A DNA stretch of 64,000 nucleotides from Seribacter sp963934295 (GCA_963934295.1 CAWVXY010000001.1:62001-126000), one strand, 5' to 3'; shown: positions 17,441-26,469, counted from the stretch's first letter. Notes: a model not told the origin generated them from the sequence alone. Numbers and translations are program-made.

Positions 17441-20400
17441 ATGAAAACTGTATTTCCCGAAGAAAAATCTAAACAACTAGGTATTGGTGAAGGATATGAT
17501 TTAGGCTCACCTCACTATCAAGAATTAGTCAATTACACTAATCTTAAACTCGCTACCCTGGGACTCCCCACCGTAGGTGACCAATCTGACAACCCAACAC
17601 TGCGACTCAGTGGATCCTTAGTGAAGGAATACCGTGAAAAAGTTAGACTCTTGCGAGGTTACCTTTGTCCTGCTGACAGACGGATCCAGGATTTCCTTTC
17701 TCGAATTCTTGGAACTGACCGGCCTAGCCTTCCGACAGAATCTTTTGTTTTAGACCGCCATGGGTTAGCACGAATCACATCATTGCCTCGGGACGGCTAT
17801 AATTTTTCTTCATCTATCATGGAATCTAGACGAATTGCACAGGGCGTCCTACACAACCCCTCAAGCGATCGCCGAACAACCTCTGGAGTCTTTCATGTTG
17901 CAGATGTAGGTCTACCAGCCGCAGATGACAAGAAGGTGGTTCCGTTAAATGCGGCAAAGGAATTACTTCGTCTGGCCCTCAATCCTCCGCCCCAAGATAT
18001 GGTTTTTCCTTTTTCATCTAATGAAGATGATCCTGCAAAATGCTGGGTATCGCTTCTTTTAAGACCAGTTGTATGTCCAGCAGTTGAGGGATATATTCGC
18101 GAAAAATCTATGGAAGTTCGGTTTTTTGCTCCTGGAGGATGTGTTGCAAATCTTGATTTTGTGGAAAGTATTTTTGGCAACGGAGGCGATCCGTTCTTAG
18201 CTGAAAATGACGCTGGTTTAGACATCGAGAATTGGACCGGGCACACAGGTTGTGTAATTGTGGCTCCACATCTAGCTGGAACACCAAAACAAATTCTCAA
18301 CCTTCCTTCTAAAGCTGATGCTACAGAGAGAGAGATTCGGGATGGGATGTATTATGAAAATAACCCCGAAGAGCTTTACAACGATGGGGGAGCCTTCAAG
18401 CTTACGTTTCGCGACACATCGGGCCTGGTTGTTACGGTTATAGCCGATAATTATTTTGGCTACTGTAAAAAGGAAGTTAAGACACAAATCAGTTTTGCCG
18501 CTAATTTATCTGGTTTATCCGAAGAGGAACATGCAGGTGGAGCAGTTGTCTTCCCCAGTTATGATTTAGGCGAACAATTTGATCCACTAGAGATTCTACC
18601 TAAGACACCTCACACCTTTAAAGACACGATCAAATCACTCGGAATAACAGAAAATAATGTGCCTGAGGGAGTTTATTGTGATCCATTATTCCCATCGATA
18701 TTCTTTTTGCCGGAAAATGCCAAATTTAGTCTCAGAGATCAGAAGATTTCATGGACTTTCCAGAAGGATGCCAAAACCTTAGCATTAATTCCCGAGAATT
18801 CATATATTTTACCTTCAGGCTACAAGGTAGAAATGAAAAGAACTGAAAATGATGGTCCATGGAAATTAGTTGGTACCGTTGGCGAGGGTTTTCTTTGCCA
18901 TAAGCCTTGCACTGTTTCAGGAGGAGGAAAATCCGAAATATCGAAACCATTAACAGATGCTATTGTCTGCGGGCCTGTTTTTATAGCCGATTGGGAAGGA
19001 GATATGAAATTGGCAAAGGAGGTAATTGATAAAGATTATTCCAAAAGATTTCTAAACCCGGAAAAAAGCAATATTCGAAACAGAAAGGTTCTCGATTCTA
19101 ACCGATCCTTGGGATCTGTGATTAAACTCCTCACACCTTCTAGTTCTCTCTACACTGATGAATTTAATTCTTGGTTAGAATCAATTCCTCAGCGAGTGAA
19201 AGACTTAGTTCTGATTATTAAGCGAAGATACCTTGAAGAATGGGGAGCAGATTGGGAAAAATACTTCAGCGTAGATTCGGTAAACGGACAACCAGCTAAT
19301 GAACTTAGGTTCAAGGGTGAAAAACTAATTACCAGACTTTTACGGGTGGGATTTGATGAAAATGGTTCCTGGCGACTTTTTGCTCTTCGAAAAGATTTTA
19401 TACCTGCGGAGAAAATATTAGCTGAAGATGATATTACTGTTTCCACTGTTGCTCCTTTGAGCCTGCTTAAGGAAATTGGTCCTGGTACTTTTAAGGAATC
19501 TGCCAAATTCGTTCATAATTGTGAATACCGTCTATTTCAAAGACCAGATGACGCCATTCATCGTGGTTTCGACAAGCAAACGGAGAAAGATCTTTCGAGA
19601 CCAGGTAATTTTATCAGTAATTTTGAATGCTTAAATGGAGATGAAGCCCAACAACAAATGGCTCAGACACTGACTTTTGAAAATTATACGGAACCAATGC
19701 AGAAACTTATAGAGTATGCGGCCGAAAAGTCTGGAGATGAAAGTCAATTTGTTTCATCGGCTAATCCACGAATTGTCGATGGTAAGCCCACTAAAAACCC
19801 TCGGTATTTGCAAACTCGCCCAGATTTATTTAATCCTAAATCAGTGCACTTAGCAATCGAAGGCACTAGGCTTAGAAGAAAATTGAGTCACGATTCCTCG
19901 GTCCTTTATCCAGTAAGGTCTGTTTTGCCGGGCCGACGAAACAATCCAGCCGAAGAAAAGGGTAAAGTCCGACCTCTCTGTTGCTTTGCACCTATACATT
20001 ATTTGGAATTACCAGAGTTATTTATCGATTTTATTGTTTCAGTCACCGGAAAATCACCATCCACTACAGGGGCAGGTTCGGAAGGAGCCCTTACCAAAGC
20101 ACCTTTCAATGCTCTCCTTCCTATCCATGACTTGAACGCTGCCCTAGTTTCCTACGCTTCTACTGGGCAAGGTGCTTTTGTTACATCTGCTGGTTATATT
20201 GGTCCTAAATATAAGGTCTCCCATGATGTAAGCCTCTTGATTCCAGAAATATGGAGCAGGCTGAGAGATTACGAAAATGATCCACAGGAAATGATTACAA
20301 AAGGTCTTCTTGAAAAAGTTCCTGCCTTCGAACTAAACGGAGAGAAATTACCTACCGAGTATCTTGGTTATCGAATTACGAGACGATTTGCTCATGAGTT

Positions 20401-20917
20401 TCTTGGTCGAATCTTTACCGATCCAGTATCAGTCTTTCCTGAAGATATGCTCAGGCCAGAATTACAAGACGGAGAACAATATGCGGACAGTATTAAAAAC
20501 CTTGTGGAAACAGGTCAAATTGTAGCAGAAAGATACTTTAACGATGGTTGTGCAGAAAAAGCATGCCCACCCCTAAGAGCACTCTTGGAAATTATGGCAA
20601 AAGGTAATTGGGAGAACAAGGGCTTACTCGATCAAGAATTTCGAGATCTTTTTAATCCTGAATCGATTCTTTCTAGTGATTGGTACAACGAACGTCTAGC
20701 GACAAGAATTGAGGTTACTAGGGACTACTGGTCTAAAAGAATCAATTATTTGGAAGAATTCCTCAAAGATCATGTCAATCGGGAAGCTTCAGAAAGATTG
20801 AGCATTCAAAAAAGACTCGATTTCTCAAAAGATGCTTTTTCAAAACTAAATGACAAAAAAGATGCGATTAGCCGTATTCATGGATGCCTGGGAACTGATC
20901 CCAGTATCTACCAATAA
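17441..20917 (+). CDS. Large conserved protein, candidate pyrophosphate-type phosphoenolpyruvate carboxykinase
   Basis: The ATG at 17441 gives 1158 residues starting MKTVFPEEKSKQ; a TTG 36 bp upstream would add a poor extension. There is no signal peptide or membrane segment, so it is cytoplasmic. Sequence landmarks are WTGHTGCVIVAPHLAGT near residue 270 and a Gly/Ser/Thr-rich loop TGKSPSTTGAGSEG at 869-882, followed by FNALLPIHDLNAALV, TSAGYIGP and VSLLIPEIWSRL. From memory, this C-terminal block and the length of about 1150 residues fit the PPi-dependent PEPCK family described from Entamoeba and Propionibacterium, which makes oxaloacetate and PPi from PEP, CO2 and phosphate. No alignment was possible, so function is an inference. 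Gene reality is strong. Confidence 0.6.
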   Translation: MKTVFPEEKSKQLGIGEGYDLGSPHYQELVNYTNLKLATLGLPTVGDQSDNPTLRLSGSLVKEYREKVRLLRGYLCPADRRIQDFLSRILGTDRPSLPTESFVLDRHGLARITSLPRDGYNFSSSIMESRRIAQGVLHNPSSDRRTTSGVFHVADVGLPAADDKKVVPLNAAKELLRLALNPPPQDMVFPFSSNEDDPAKCWVSLLLRPVVCPAVEGYIREKSMEVRFFAPGGCVANLDFVESIFGNGGDPFLAENDAGLDIENWTGHTGCVIVAPHLAGTPKQILNLPSKADATEREIRDGMYYENNPEELYNDGGAFKLTFRDTSGLVVTVIADNYFGYCKKEVKTQISFAANLSGLSEEEHAGGAVVFPSYDLGEQFDPLEILPKTPHTFKDTIKSLGITENNVPEGVYCDPLFPSIFFLPENAKFSLRDQKISWTFQKDAKTLALIPENSYILPSGYKVEMKRTENDGPWKLVGTVGEGFLCHKPCTVSGGGKSEISKPLTDAIVCGPVFIADWEGDMKLAKEVIDKDYSKRFLNPEKSNIRNRKVLDSNRSLGSVIKLLTPSSSLYTDEFNSWLESIPQRVKDLVLIIKRRYLEEWGADWEKYFSVDSVNGQPANELRFKGEKLITRLLRVGFDENGSWRLFALRKDFIPAEKILAEDDITVSTVAPLSLLKEIGPGTFKESAKFVHNCEYRLFQRPDDAIHRGFDKQTEKDLSRPGNFISNFECLNGDEAQQQMAQTLTFENYTEPMQKLIEYAAEKSGDESQFVSSANPRIVDGKPTKNPRYLQTRPDLFNPKSVHLAIEGTRLRRKLSHDSSVLYPVRSVLPGRRNNPAEEKGKVRPLCCFAPIHYLELPELFIDFIVSVTGKSPSTTGAGSEGALTKAPFNALLPIHDLNAALVSYASTGQGAFVTSAGYIGPKYKVSHDVSLLIPEIWSRLRDYENDPQEMITKGLLEKVPAFELNGEKLPTEYLGYRITRRFAHEFLGRIFTDPVSVFPEDMLRPELQDGEQYADSIKNLVETGQIVAERYFNDGCAEKACPPLRALLEIMAKGNWENKGLLDQEFRDLFNPESILSSDWYNERLATRIEVTRDYWSKRINYLEEFLKDHVNREASERLSIQKRLDFSKDAFSKLNDKKDAISRIHGCLGTDPSIYQ

Positions 20918-20933
20918 TCCTATTTATTTACTT

Positions 20934-21962
20934 TTAAAATATTCCTAGCTCGTATTCCATTACAGTATTCCCTGTTATATCTCTTATACTAGCGCTAACT
21001 TTAGGACCGTTGGGTAGCCATTCTATCTTCAATAGTCCAAAATTCTCTTCAAAATAACGATTTCCCAACCGGTGAATATTTTCTTCGAATTTAGGCCTTT
21101 GCCTTTGGTTCATCGCACTTGATGTTATGTCATATAGGGGGTAGGGGAGAGCACCTTCAAGTTTTGAAATCTCAGCCGAATGCCTATCACCACTTAAAAT
21201 GATCGTTCCTTTTGTCTTTTTTTCTTTGAGTAAGTTAATGAAACGTTTTCGTTCATTTGGAAAGTTTCCCCAGGTTTCCCAACCATGCGTTGTTGAAACC
21301 AATTGTATGCTACTGGCAATAATTCTTATCTCTGCCGGTTCACTAAGGACCTCCTCTAGCCATGTCCACTGAATATCTCCGAGGATTTTAGCTTCCTTAG
21401 ATTCATTAGGTACATAGGGTCCTTTCCCGTTTTCTCTTTTATCAGGCCTTTTTAATGGTGTTCGAAAATAGCGGGTATCTAGCAAAATAAATTGTATACG
21501 TTTTCCTGGCGGACCGATGATTACACTATCATAAGTACCTGGAGTTTTGCGTCTTTCAGAATCTTTCGGCTCATGCAGAAAATCCAAGAAGATTTTTTGC
21601 GATTCTACTTTTTTAGGAAATTCGATCCCGGCATCATTTTCGCCGTAGTCATGATCATCCCATACGGCAAATAGGCGGCAATTTTGACGAAGTTTCTTGA
21701 AACCGGATATCGATGAAAAATCATTCCATTTACTTTTGAGTTTTTTCATATCCTGGGTGTCCCCATAAATGTTGTCACCGAGAAGAATGAAAACATCTGG
21801 CCTTTTTTCTAAAACACTTTCCCAAATTGGCTGTGGACGAGTTTGCTTGAGACATGAGCCAAACCCTATCGTTTCAATTGGTTGCTGTGCAGCTGGTATC
21901 GAAACCATTAAAAGTAAGTAAGTAAGCCAAGCAAAAATGGACTGTACAGAAAAAGAGATCAT
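20934..21962 (-). CDS. Secreted alkaline phosphatase D (PhoD)-like metallophosphoesterase
   Basis: The 342-residue protein has an N-terminal hydrophobic signal segment (about residues 5-26). The mature part shows PhoD-type motifs: IGFGSCLKQTRP, FILLGDNIYGDT, AVWDDHDYGENDAG and LSGDRHSAEI, which supply Asp, Asn and His metal ligands. It lacks the N-terminal Ig-like domain of Bacillus PhoD. It probably cleaves phosphodiesters or monoesters outside the cytoplasm. Its ATG overlaps the stop of the upstream esterase gene by 4 bp, so the two are co-translated. Confidence 0.85.
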   Translation of the reverse strand: MISFSVQSIFAWLTYLLLMVSIPAAQQPIETIGFGSCLKQTRPQPIWESVLEKRPDVFILLGDNIYGDTQDMKKLKSKWNDFSSISGFKKLRQNCRLFAVWDDHDYGENDAGIEFPKKVESQKIFLDFLHEPKDSERRKTPGTYDSVIIGPPGKRIQFILLDTRYFRTPLKRPDKRENGKGPYVPNESKEAKILGDIQWTWLEEVLSEPAEIRIIASSIQLVSTTHGWETWGNFPNERKRFINLLKEKKTKGTIILSGDRHSAEISKLEGALPYPLYDITSSAMNQRQRPKFEENIHRLGNRYFEENFGLLKIEWLPNGPKVSASIRDITGNTVMEYELGIF

Positions 21963-23224
21963 TTTAAATACTTATCGGCAAAATCAAGATATTGCTCCCA
22001 ATCATAAGCAGTCACATCATGCTTACCCTTTCTTACATGATAACCAATTCTTCCATGCACGGGTTGGTTAGCAGGTGGTTTCCTCGTTGCTCCGAAACCA
22101 TAACCAAATAATTTGTAAACTGGCTCTGCATGCAAGGACGAAAGGAATTCTCCAGTAGGATCCGCCCAACGATCCTCCTCCGCTGAAGCTATGTAAACTG
22201 GTCGGGGTGCGGAAAGTGCTATAAGCATGTGCTGATCGACGGGGCAATTTTCTTCATTGTCGTTATATTTCTTATAATTATCACAAAACCAATGAGGGAA
22301 CGAAGTGTTGATTCTCTTTACGGTTTCACCAAAACGACGTCTGCTAATTGCCGCACCTCCACAACCCGAGTTATTAGAAATCACCATAGCGAAACGTTCA
22401 TCAGTTGCTCCTGCCCAAAGAGATGTTTTCCCAAGACGAGAATGCCCCATGACCGCAATTCTTTTTCCATCTATCAGAGAATCTTTTTCCAGGTAATCCA
22501 AGCAACGACTCAATCCCCATGCCCATCCTGCAATCGAAGCCCAATCAGATGGTTTTCGTTCACTCGGATCTTGCGGTGGAAATAGAGCTTGGGGTCCATT
22601 ATTAAAACCATCATGAAAATCCGGATCGATATCTCCATAATAAACGGTCGCAAATGCATAGCCTCGCTTGATAATTTCATCAATGGCCCATCGAGATGCA
22701 GATATCCCCCTATCTTTTTCTTTTGCCCGGTTATCTTTTATTCCATTACGATTACGAACCCAACTAGTTGGTATACGGATACTAGATTCTGGAAGAACCG
22801 TGTGATTTCCCTGAAAATTAATCGTTAGAAATCCAGGGGCAGGCTGTTTCGCAAATTGAGGTGAATATATAAGAAGATTGACCGCAAGTGCTTTCTCTCC
22901 TTTTCCCAAATGAATAATTACTTGCTTGCGAATAGCTTTCCCGCCCAAAGCCCCTTTTACTTCTTCCAACACCTCGAATCTTATCGGTCCAGTATTCAAA
23001 GGAGATTGACCATATACCTCTTGCTCAAAAAGATTTATGATTTCAGGGCGGCGTTTATTTATCCATAATTTTGAATTCACAACCTTTGTACCATCAAGAC
23101 AAATCAAAGGATCTGGTAATTCATAATTACTGACCCTCGATTCATCATAAAGAAATCCTTTGGGTTGAGCATTCAAAATAATGAAAGACAAAAGAAAAGA
23201 ACTACAAATCTGAACAGGGTTCAT
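21959..23224 (-). CDS. Secreted CE15-like (glucuronoyl esterase) alpha/beta hydrolase
   Basis: The start at 23224 gives MNPVQICSSFLLSFIILNA, a good signal peptide; the open frame extends 12 codons further without merit. The nucleophile elbow is AVMGHSRLGKTSLWAGA, matching the bacterial CE15 pattern GHSRxGK, and the C-terminal catalytic His is in RKGKHDVTAYDW. CE15 enzymes cut ester bonds between glucuronoxylan and lignin or related uronate esters. In marine bacteria other polysaccharide esters are plausible. The 421-residue length fits. It is translationally coupled to the PhoD-like gene. Confidence 0.8.
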   Translation of the reverse strand: MNPVQICSSFLLSFIILNAQPKGFLYDESRVSNYELPDPLICLDGTKVVNSKLWINKRRPEIINLFEQEVYGQSPLNTGPIRFEVLEEVKGALGGKAIRKQVIIHLGKGEKALAVNLLIYSPQFAKQPAPGFLTINFQGNHTVLPESSIRIPTSWVRNRNGIKDNRAKEKDRGISASRWAIDEIIKRGYAFATVYYGDIDPDFHDGFNNGPQALFPPQDPSERKPSDWASIAGWAWGLSRCLDYLEKDSLIDGKRIAVMGHSRLGKTSLWAGATDERFAMVISNNSGCGGAAISRRRFGETVKRINTSFPHWFCDNYKKYNDNEENCPVDQHMLIALSAPRPVYIASAEEDRWADPTGEFLSSLHAEPVYKLFGYGFGATRKPPANQPVHGRIGYHVRKGKHDVTAYDWEQYLDFADKYLK

Positions 23225-23284
23225 AATTTCAGTTTCTAAACCCATCCGGCAGGGAAGCAAGTCCCAAAGAAATATTTAAATAAA

Positions 23285-23527
23285 TCAAGCAGCCAACTTG
23301 GATGTTGCATTAAGTAGCTTACGAAACACATCATCCCTTCGTTTTCTAGCTTCCGATAAAATTCGTGTTTTCAAAGATTGCCTTATTCGCTCAGCTGTTA
23401 CCGGAGTCGGGTATATGGTGTAATGTATCCACCAAGTCCCATTATTATTCCAAAGGTGGTGATTCAGGTTTTCTTTATCTATTCGAAGAGCTAATTCTTC
23501 AAATTCATTGTATGTACTTGTTTTCAT
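23285..23527 (-). CDS. Small protein resembling the arm-type DNA-binding domain of tyrosine recombinases
   Basis: This 80-residue protein contains WWIHYTIYPTPVTAERIRQ followed by SLKTRILSEARKRRDDVF. A Trp/Tyr-rich strand pattern, then R-x-SL-x-T and an Ala-Arg-x-Arg-Arg-Asp helix, is what the N-terminal arm-binding domain of many phage-type integrases looks like, but no core or catalytic domain follows. It could be a stand-alone DNA-binding protein, an excisionase-like factor or an integrase remnant. AAAGGA lies about 10 bases before the ATG. It is preceded by the structured leader at 23531-23714, which suggests post-transcriptional control. Confidence 0.7.
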   Translation of the reverse strand: MKTSTYNEFEELALRIDKENLNHHLWNNNGTWWIHYTIYPTPVTAERIRQSLKTRILSEARKRRDDVFRKLLNATSKLAA

Positions 23528-23530
23528 GGA

Positions 23531-23714
23531 GCGTTTTCCTTTCGGTTAACGCACTTTCTCTAGGATAGCTAGAGGAGTGCTTATTTTCGGTTGTGCCAAA
23601 ACCGCGCATCCCGGTTAAATCGACCTTGTACCACCGTAGCAGCTCTCGTGCTCGGTTGGTAACCTACATTAGGTTGTCTTCGGATACGGTAAGTGGCTAA
23701 ATATAAAAGAACGA
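23531..23714 (-). ncRNA. Structured 5' leader RNA (candidate cis-regulatory element)
   Basis: Between a good promoter and the 80-residue gene lies about 185 bases of compensating helices, given in plus coordinates. A junction stem pairs 23633-23638 with 23685-23690, extended by CCA/TGG across a bulge, and encloses the hairpin AACCTA/TAGGTT (23661-23666/23670-23675) and an AGCA/TGCT hairpin (23638-23652). AACCG/CGGTT follows at 23600-23604/23612-23616. A long stem has GCACT/AGTGC (23551-23555/23576-23580) with inner CTCTAG/CTAGAG. Finally GCGTT/AACGC (23531-23535/23548-23552) places the AAAGGA ribosome-binding site in its loop and overlaps the previous stem by two bases, so the two may exclude each other. 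I do not recognise a known riboswitch class. Confidence 0.6.
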
Positions 23715-23720
23715 ATTATA

Positions 23721-23750
23721 ATAATAGAAGATTTTACATCGTTTTGGCAA
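23721..23750 (-). promoter_or_regulatory. Promoter of the structured leader and small gene
   Basis: On the minus strand TTGCCA (23750-23745) and TATTAT (23726-23721) are separated by 18 bp, and a second TATAAT (23720-23715) follows immediately. Transcription would start near 23714, just before the first helices of the leader. Confidence 0.6.
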
Positions 23751-23782
23751 ACTTTCTTTATGTCATAAAAAAATCGACCCTT

Positions 23783-24775
23783 TCACCAGTTCGATACCAA
23801 TGAAATCTTTCCCATAATTTTATCCTCTTCAAAACAACGGTGTGCATCTTCTACCTCTTCAAAATTAAATTTTCGATTATGTAACTTGGGTTGAATAAGA
23901 CCCTCTTCAATCAACTCCCCCAGTTTCCTTAAAATATTGCCATGATGAGCTCGACCCATTCCGCGAAGAAGGGGTAATAGCATAAAAACAACATGCAGAG
24001 TCAAAGACTTTATATGTACTGGGCTTAAGTCATGCTTGGCCCTTGCCGCAATAGACACTACCGATCCACCAATTTTTGCCGCAGTAAAAGAATTGTCCAA
24101 ACATTCTCCTCCAGCGGTATCAAAGACCACATCATAACCCTCACCGTTTGTGTGAGTAGAAATGTAATCCTCAACTTTTTCTTTCTTATAATTTATAAGA
24201 ACATCCGCTCCAATCTCTTTTCCAAATTTGATCTTAGCATCGGAGGATGCAGTGGTATGGACTTCAGCTGCTAAAGCTTTGGCCAATTGCAATCCAATAT
24301 GGCCAACTCCACCTGCTGCGCCATGCACAAGCACTCTTTGCCCCTTCCTTACATTTGCCCTGTCTACTAAAGCATTCCAAGCAGTGATACCGACTAGTGG
24401 TAAACTAGCTGCCTCCTCCATCGTCAAATTTTTGGGGATCAAAGCAATAAGCTGAGAATCAACTGCCACAAATTCACTTAATACTCCCGGCAAGTCTCCA
24501 AAGCCCCCAACACATCCATAGACCAAATCGCCTTTTTTAAATTCTATAACAGATTCACCTATTTGCATAATTTCCCCTGACATATCTCCATGAAGAACCG
24601 CTGGTAATGGGGGACCCACGGATAACAAACCCTTTTTTATTTTACAGTCTACCGGATTAACACTAGAGGCAGCCACCCGAACCAGCACTTGATTGGGTAA
24701 AATTTTAGGCAACGGTATTTCTGCCTTCTCAAAATTAGCTGTCTTCCCGTAAGAATTTAAAATGATTGCTTTCAT
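23783..24775 (-). CDS. NADPH:quinone reductase / zinc-independent MDR-family oxidoreductase
   Basis: The ATG at 24775 gives MKAIILNSYGKTANFEKAE, the usual start of quinone-oxidoreductase-type MDR proteins; the open frame contains seven extra upstream codons. The nucleotide-binding motif is HGAAGGVGHIGLQLAKA. The catalytic-domain segment VAASSVNPVDCKIKKG is typical, and the structural-zinc cysteines of alcohol dehydrogenases are absent. It probably reduces quinones or enals with NADPH; substrate unknown. It is 330 residues and monocistronic, on the opposite strand to the Gfo/Idh gene. Confidence 0.88.
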   Translation of the reverse strand: MKAIILNSYGKTANFEKAEIPLPKILPNQVLVRVAASSVNPVDCKIKKGLLSVGPPLPAVLHGDMSGEIMQIGESVIEFKKGDLVYGCVGGFGDLPGVLSEFVAVDSQLIALIPKNLTMEEAASLPLVGITAWNALVDRANVRKGQRVLVHGAAGGVGHIGLQLAKALAAEVHTTASSDAKIKFGKEIGADVLINYKKEKVEDYISTHTNGEGYDVVFDTAGGECLDNSFTAAKIGGSVVSIAARAKHDLSPVHIKSLTLHVVFMLLPLLRGMGRAHHGNILRKLGELIEEGLIQPKLHNRKFNFEEVEDAHRCFEEDKIMGKISLVSNW

Positions 24776-24937
24776 ATTGATTAACTTCATCTCCAAACCA
24801 TTAGCTAATGTTACCAGTTACTATAAATCAATTTCTTTCGAAAACATCATTTCTTTTAATAAAGGCTCCATTTAAAAAAACTTTTTTTCATGATTAAAAG
24901 CTTGAACCATCAATAAACTCAAAGATTAATCGTTCTT

Positions 24938-26260
24938 ATGAAATCAATTGACCAAAATCGCAGATCTTTTCTTAAATACTCCGCTTCCGGTGCCATTTTA
25001 TCTACTCTTTCTTTTCCTTACATTGGAAAAGCCCAGCAATCAGCTAATGAACGCTTACGGTTCGGTGCAATCGGAGTAGGAGGCAGGGGGGCAGGAATCG
25101 CCAACAGTGCACGTCGACTCTCTGACATCGTTGCCGTGTGCGATCTGGACACCCAGCGTATAGACCGAGTTAACAAATCATTGGCACAGGGAAAAGCAAA
25201 AGGCTATGAGGATTATCGAAAAATTCTCGATCGCAAGGACATAGATTTTGTAACCATTGGTACAACTGATCATTGGCATAGCAGGATTGCTATCCATGCC
25301 ATGCAGGCAGGAAAGGATGTTTACTGCGAAAAGCCCCTCACTCTGACCATTGAAGAAGGTAAGCAAATTTGTAAAGTTACCAAGGAAACAGGACGAGTAT
25401 TTCAAGTAGGTACTCAACAACGAAGTGAAATGGGCCAAAAATTTCTTACCGCTATTGGAATTATCCGTGAAGGTAGAATTGGTAAAATCAAAAAAGTCAC
25501 CTGTAATATTGGTGGCGGTCCACAAGGCGGCCCTTTTAAAAAATCAGATCCGCCATCTAATATCGATTGGAACATGTGGCTCGGACAAGCCCCTCTTGTT
25601 GATTACATTAAGGAACGCTGCCACTACCAATTCCGTTGGTGGTATGAATACTCCGGAGGAAAAATGACTGACTGGGGTGCTCACCATGTAGATATTGCCC
25701 AGTGGGCTATGCAACAGGACGGAGTGGGGCAGGGGGTTCTTTCCTTGGAGCCCATCATTGGAGAACATCCCATTCCTCTCAAAAATGGAATGCCTACCAA
25801 AGACGATCATTATAACACATCTCACAACTTTCACATTAAGTGTATGTTTCCAAAAAAGATGGAGATGAATATCGTCAGCCAGTCCAAGGAAGGAAATGGT
25901 ATTTTATTTGAAGGAACTAAAGGAAACTTATTTGTGTCACGTGGAAAGTTAACTGGACCTTCGGTCGACGAACTCAAGGAAAAACCACTTTCAGCCCAAA
26001 CCGTCTTGGATGTCTACAAAGGCAAGAAGACCACCAATCATATGGAAAACTTCTTTGAGTGCATGAAAGACCGCTCTGATCCGATTTCTGATGTGTATAC
26101 TCACCACAATGCCATGACCACTTGCCACTTGGCCAACATATCAATCCGACTCGGAAAAAAACTAAAGTGGAACCCGAAAAAGGAACAAATTATTGGTGAT
26201 GACGAAGCAAACCAATGGCAGAAGCGCGAACAAAGAAAAGGATTCGAAACAAATACTTAA
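24938..26260 (+). CDS. Tat-exported Gfo/Idh/MocA-family oxidoreductase
   Basis: The N-terminus NRRSFLKYSASGAILSTLSF is a twin-arginine signal, so the protein should be exported folded with its cofactor. The Rossmann motif is RFGAIGVGGRGAGIANSARR, the family lysine is in EKPLTLTIEEGKQI, and the substrate-side histidine region is GGKMTDWGAHHVDIAQW. Such proteins are abundant in Verrucomicrobia and Planctomycetes and usually act on sugars or inositols. Length is 440 residues. It ends just before the left palindrome that brackets the integron. Confidence 0.88.
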   Translation: MKSIDQNRRSFLKYSASGAILSTLSFPYIGKAQQSANERLRFGAIGVGGRGAGIANSARRLSDIVAVCDLDTQRIDRVNKSLAQGKAKGYEDYRKILDRKDIDFVTIGTTDHWHSRIAIHAMQAGKDVYCEKPLTLTIEEGKQICKVTKETGRVFQVGTQQRSEMGQKFLTAIGIIREGRIGKIKKVTCNIGGGPQGGPFKKSDPPSNIDWNMWLGQAPLVDYIKERCHYQFRWWYEYSGGKMTDWGAHHVDIAQWAMQQDGVGQGVLSLEPIIGEHPIPLKNGMPTKDDHYNTSHNFHIKCMFPKKMEMNIVSQSKEGNGILFEGTKGNLFVSRGKLTGPSVDELKEKPLSAQTVLDVYKGKKTTNHMENFFECMKDRSDPISDVYTHHNAMTTCHLANISIRLGKKLKWNPKKEQIIGDDEANQWQKREQRKGFETNT

Positions 26261-26261
26261 T

Positions 26262-26283
26262 ATTTATTTAAATTTAAATAAAT
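26262..26283. repeat. AT-only palindrome, left copy
   Basis: TTTATTTAAATTTAAATAAA is a perfect 20-bp palindrome, 22 bp with its flanking A/T pair. The identical 20-mer recurs at 31008-31027 on the other side of the integron. It lies right after the Gfo/Idh stop codon, so it may be a bidirectional terminator rather than a mobile-element boundary. Confidence 0.6.
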
Positions 26284-26342
26284 TCCTCGAGGTTCACATC
26301 TTAATACCTAATCCACGATCAGGCTTATTCACTGAGGCACTC

Positions 26343-26469
26343 TCCTAACATCAAGCATGAGGCACGGCTGACCGGGAGCGCACGCTCGATGCAGGACTGG
26401 GGCTGTGTTTCCGCTGAATCATTCGAAGTCGGGGCGGGTCAGTCGTTGCTCTCCATGCGCTTGTTCGGC
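26343..26469 (-). other. attC: Candidate long attC site ending cassette 2
   Basis: On the minus strand an R'' box GCCGAAC lies 12 bases after the stop codon of the glycoside-hydrolase-like gene, and an R' box GTTAGGA lies about 120 bases on. Inner arms AAGCGCATGGAG and CTCATGCTT are complementary with two extrahelical bases, and GGTCAG pairs with CTGACC further in. The 127-bp length is like Vibrio cholerae repeats. R'' matches the box at the start of the cassette (GTTCGCC) at six of seven positions. The R' box ends in A instead of the usual pyrimidine. Confidence 0.6.

Noticed and set aside
23540..23620. Boxes GTTAACC and ATTTAAC in the structured leader, considered as an attC
   Set aside because: GTTAACC does not fit GTTRRRY, the boxes are not complementary in the required way, and the helices are those of a folded leader rather than an attC hairpin.
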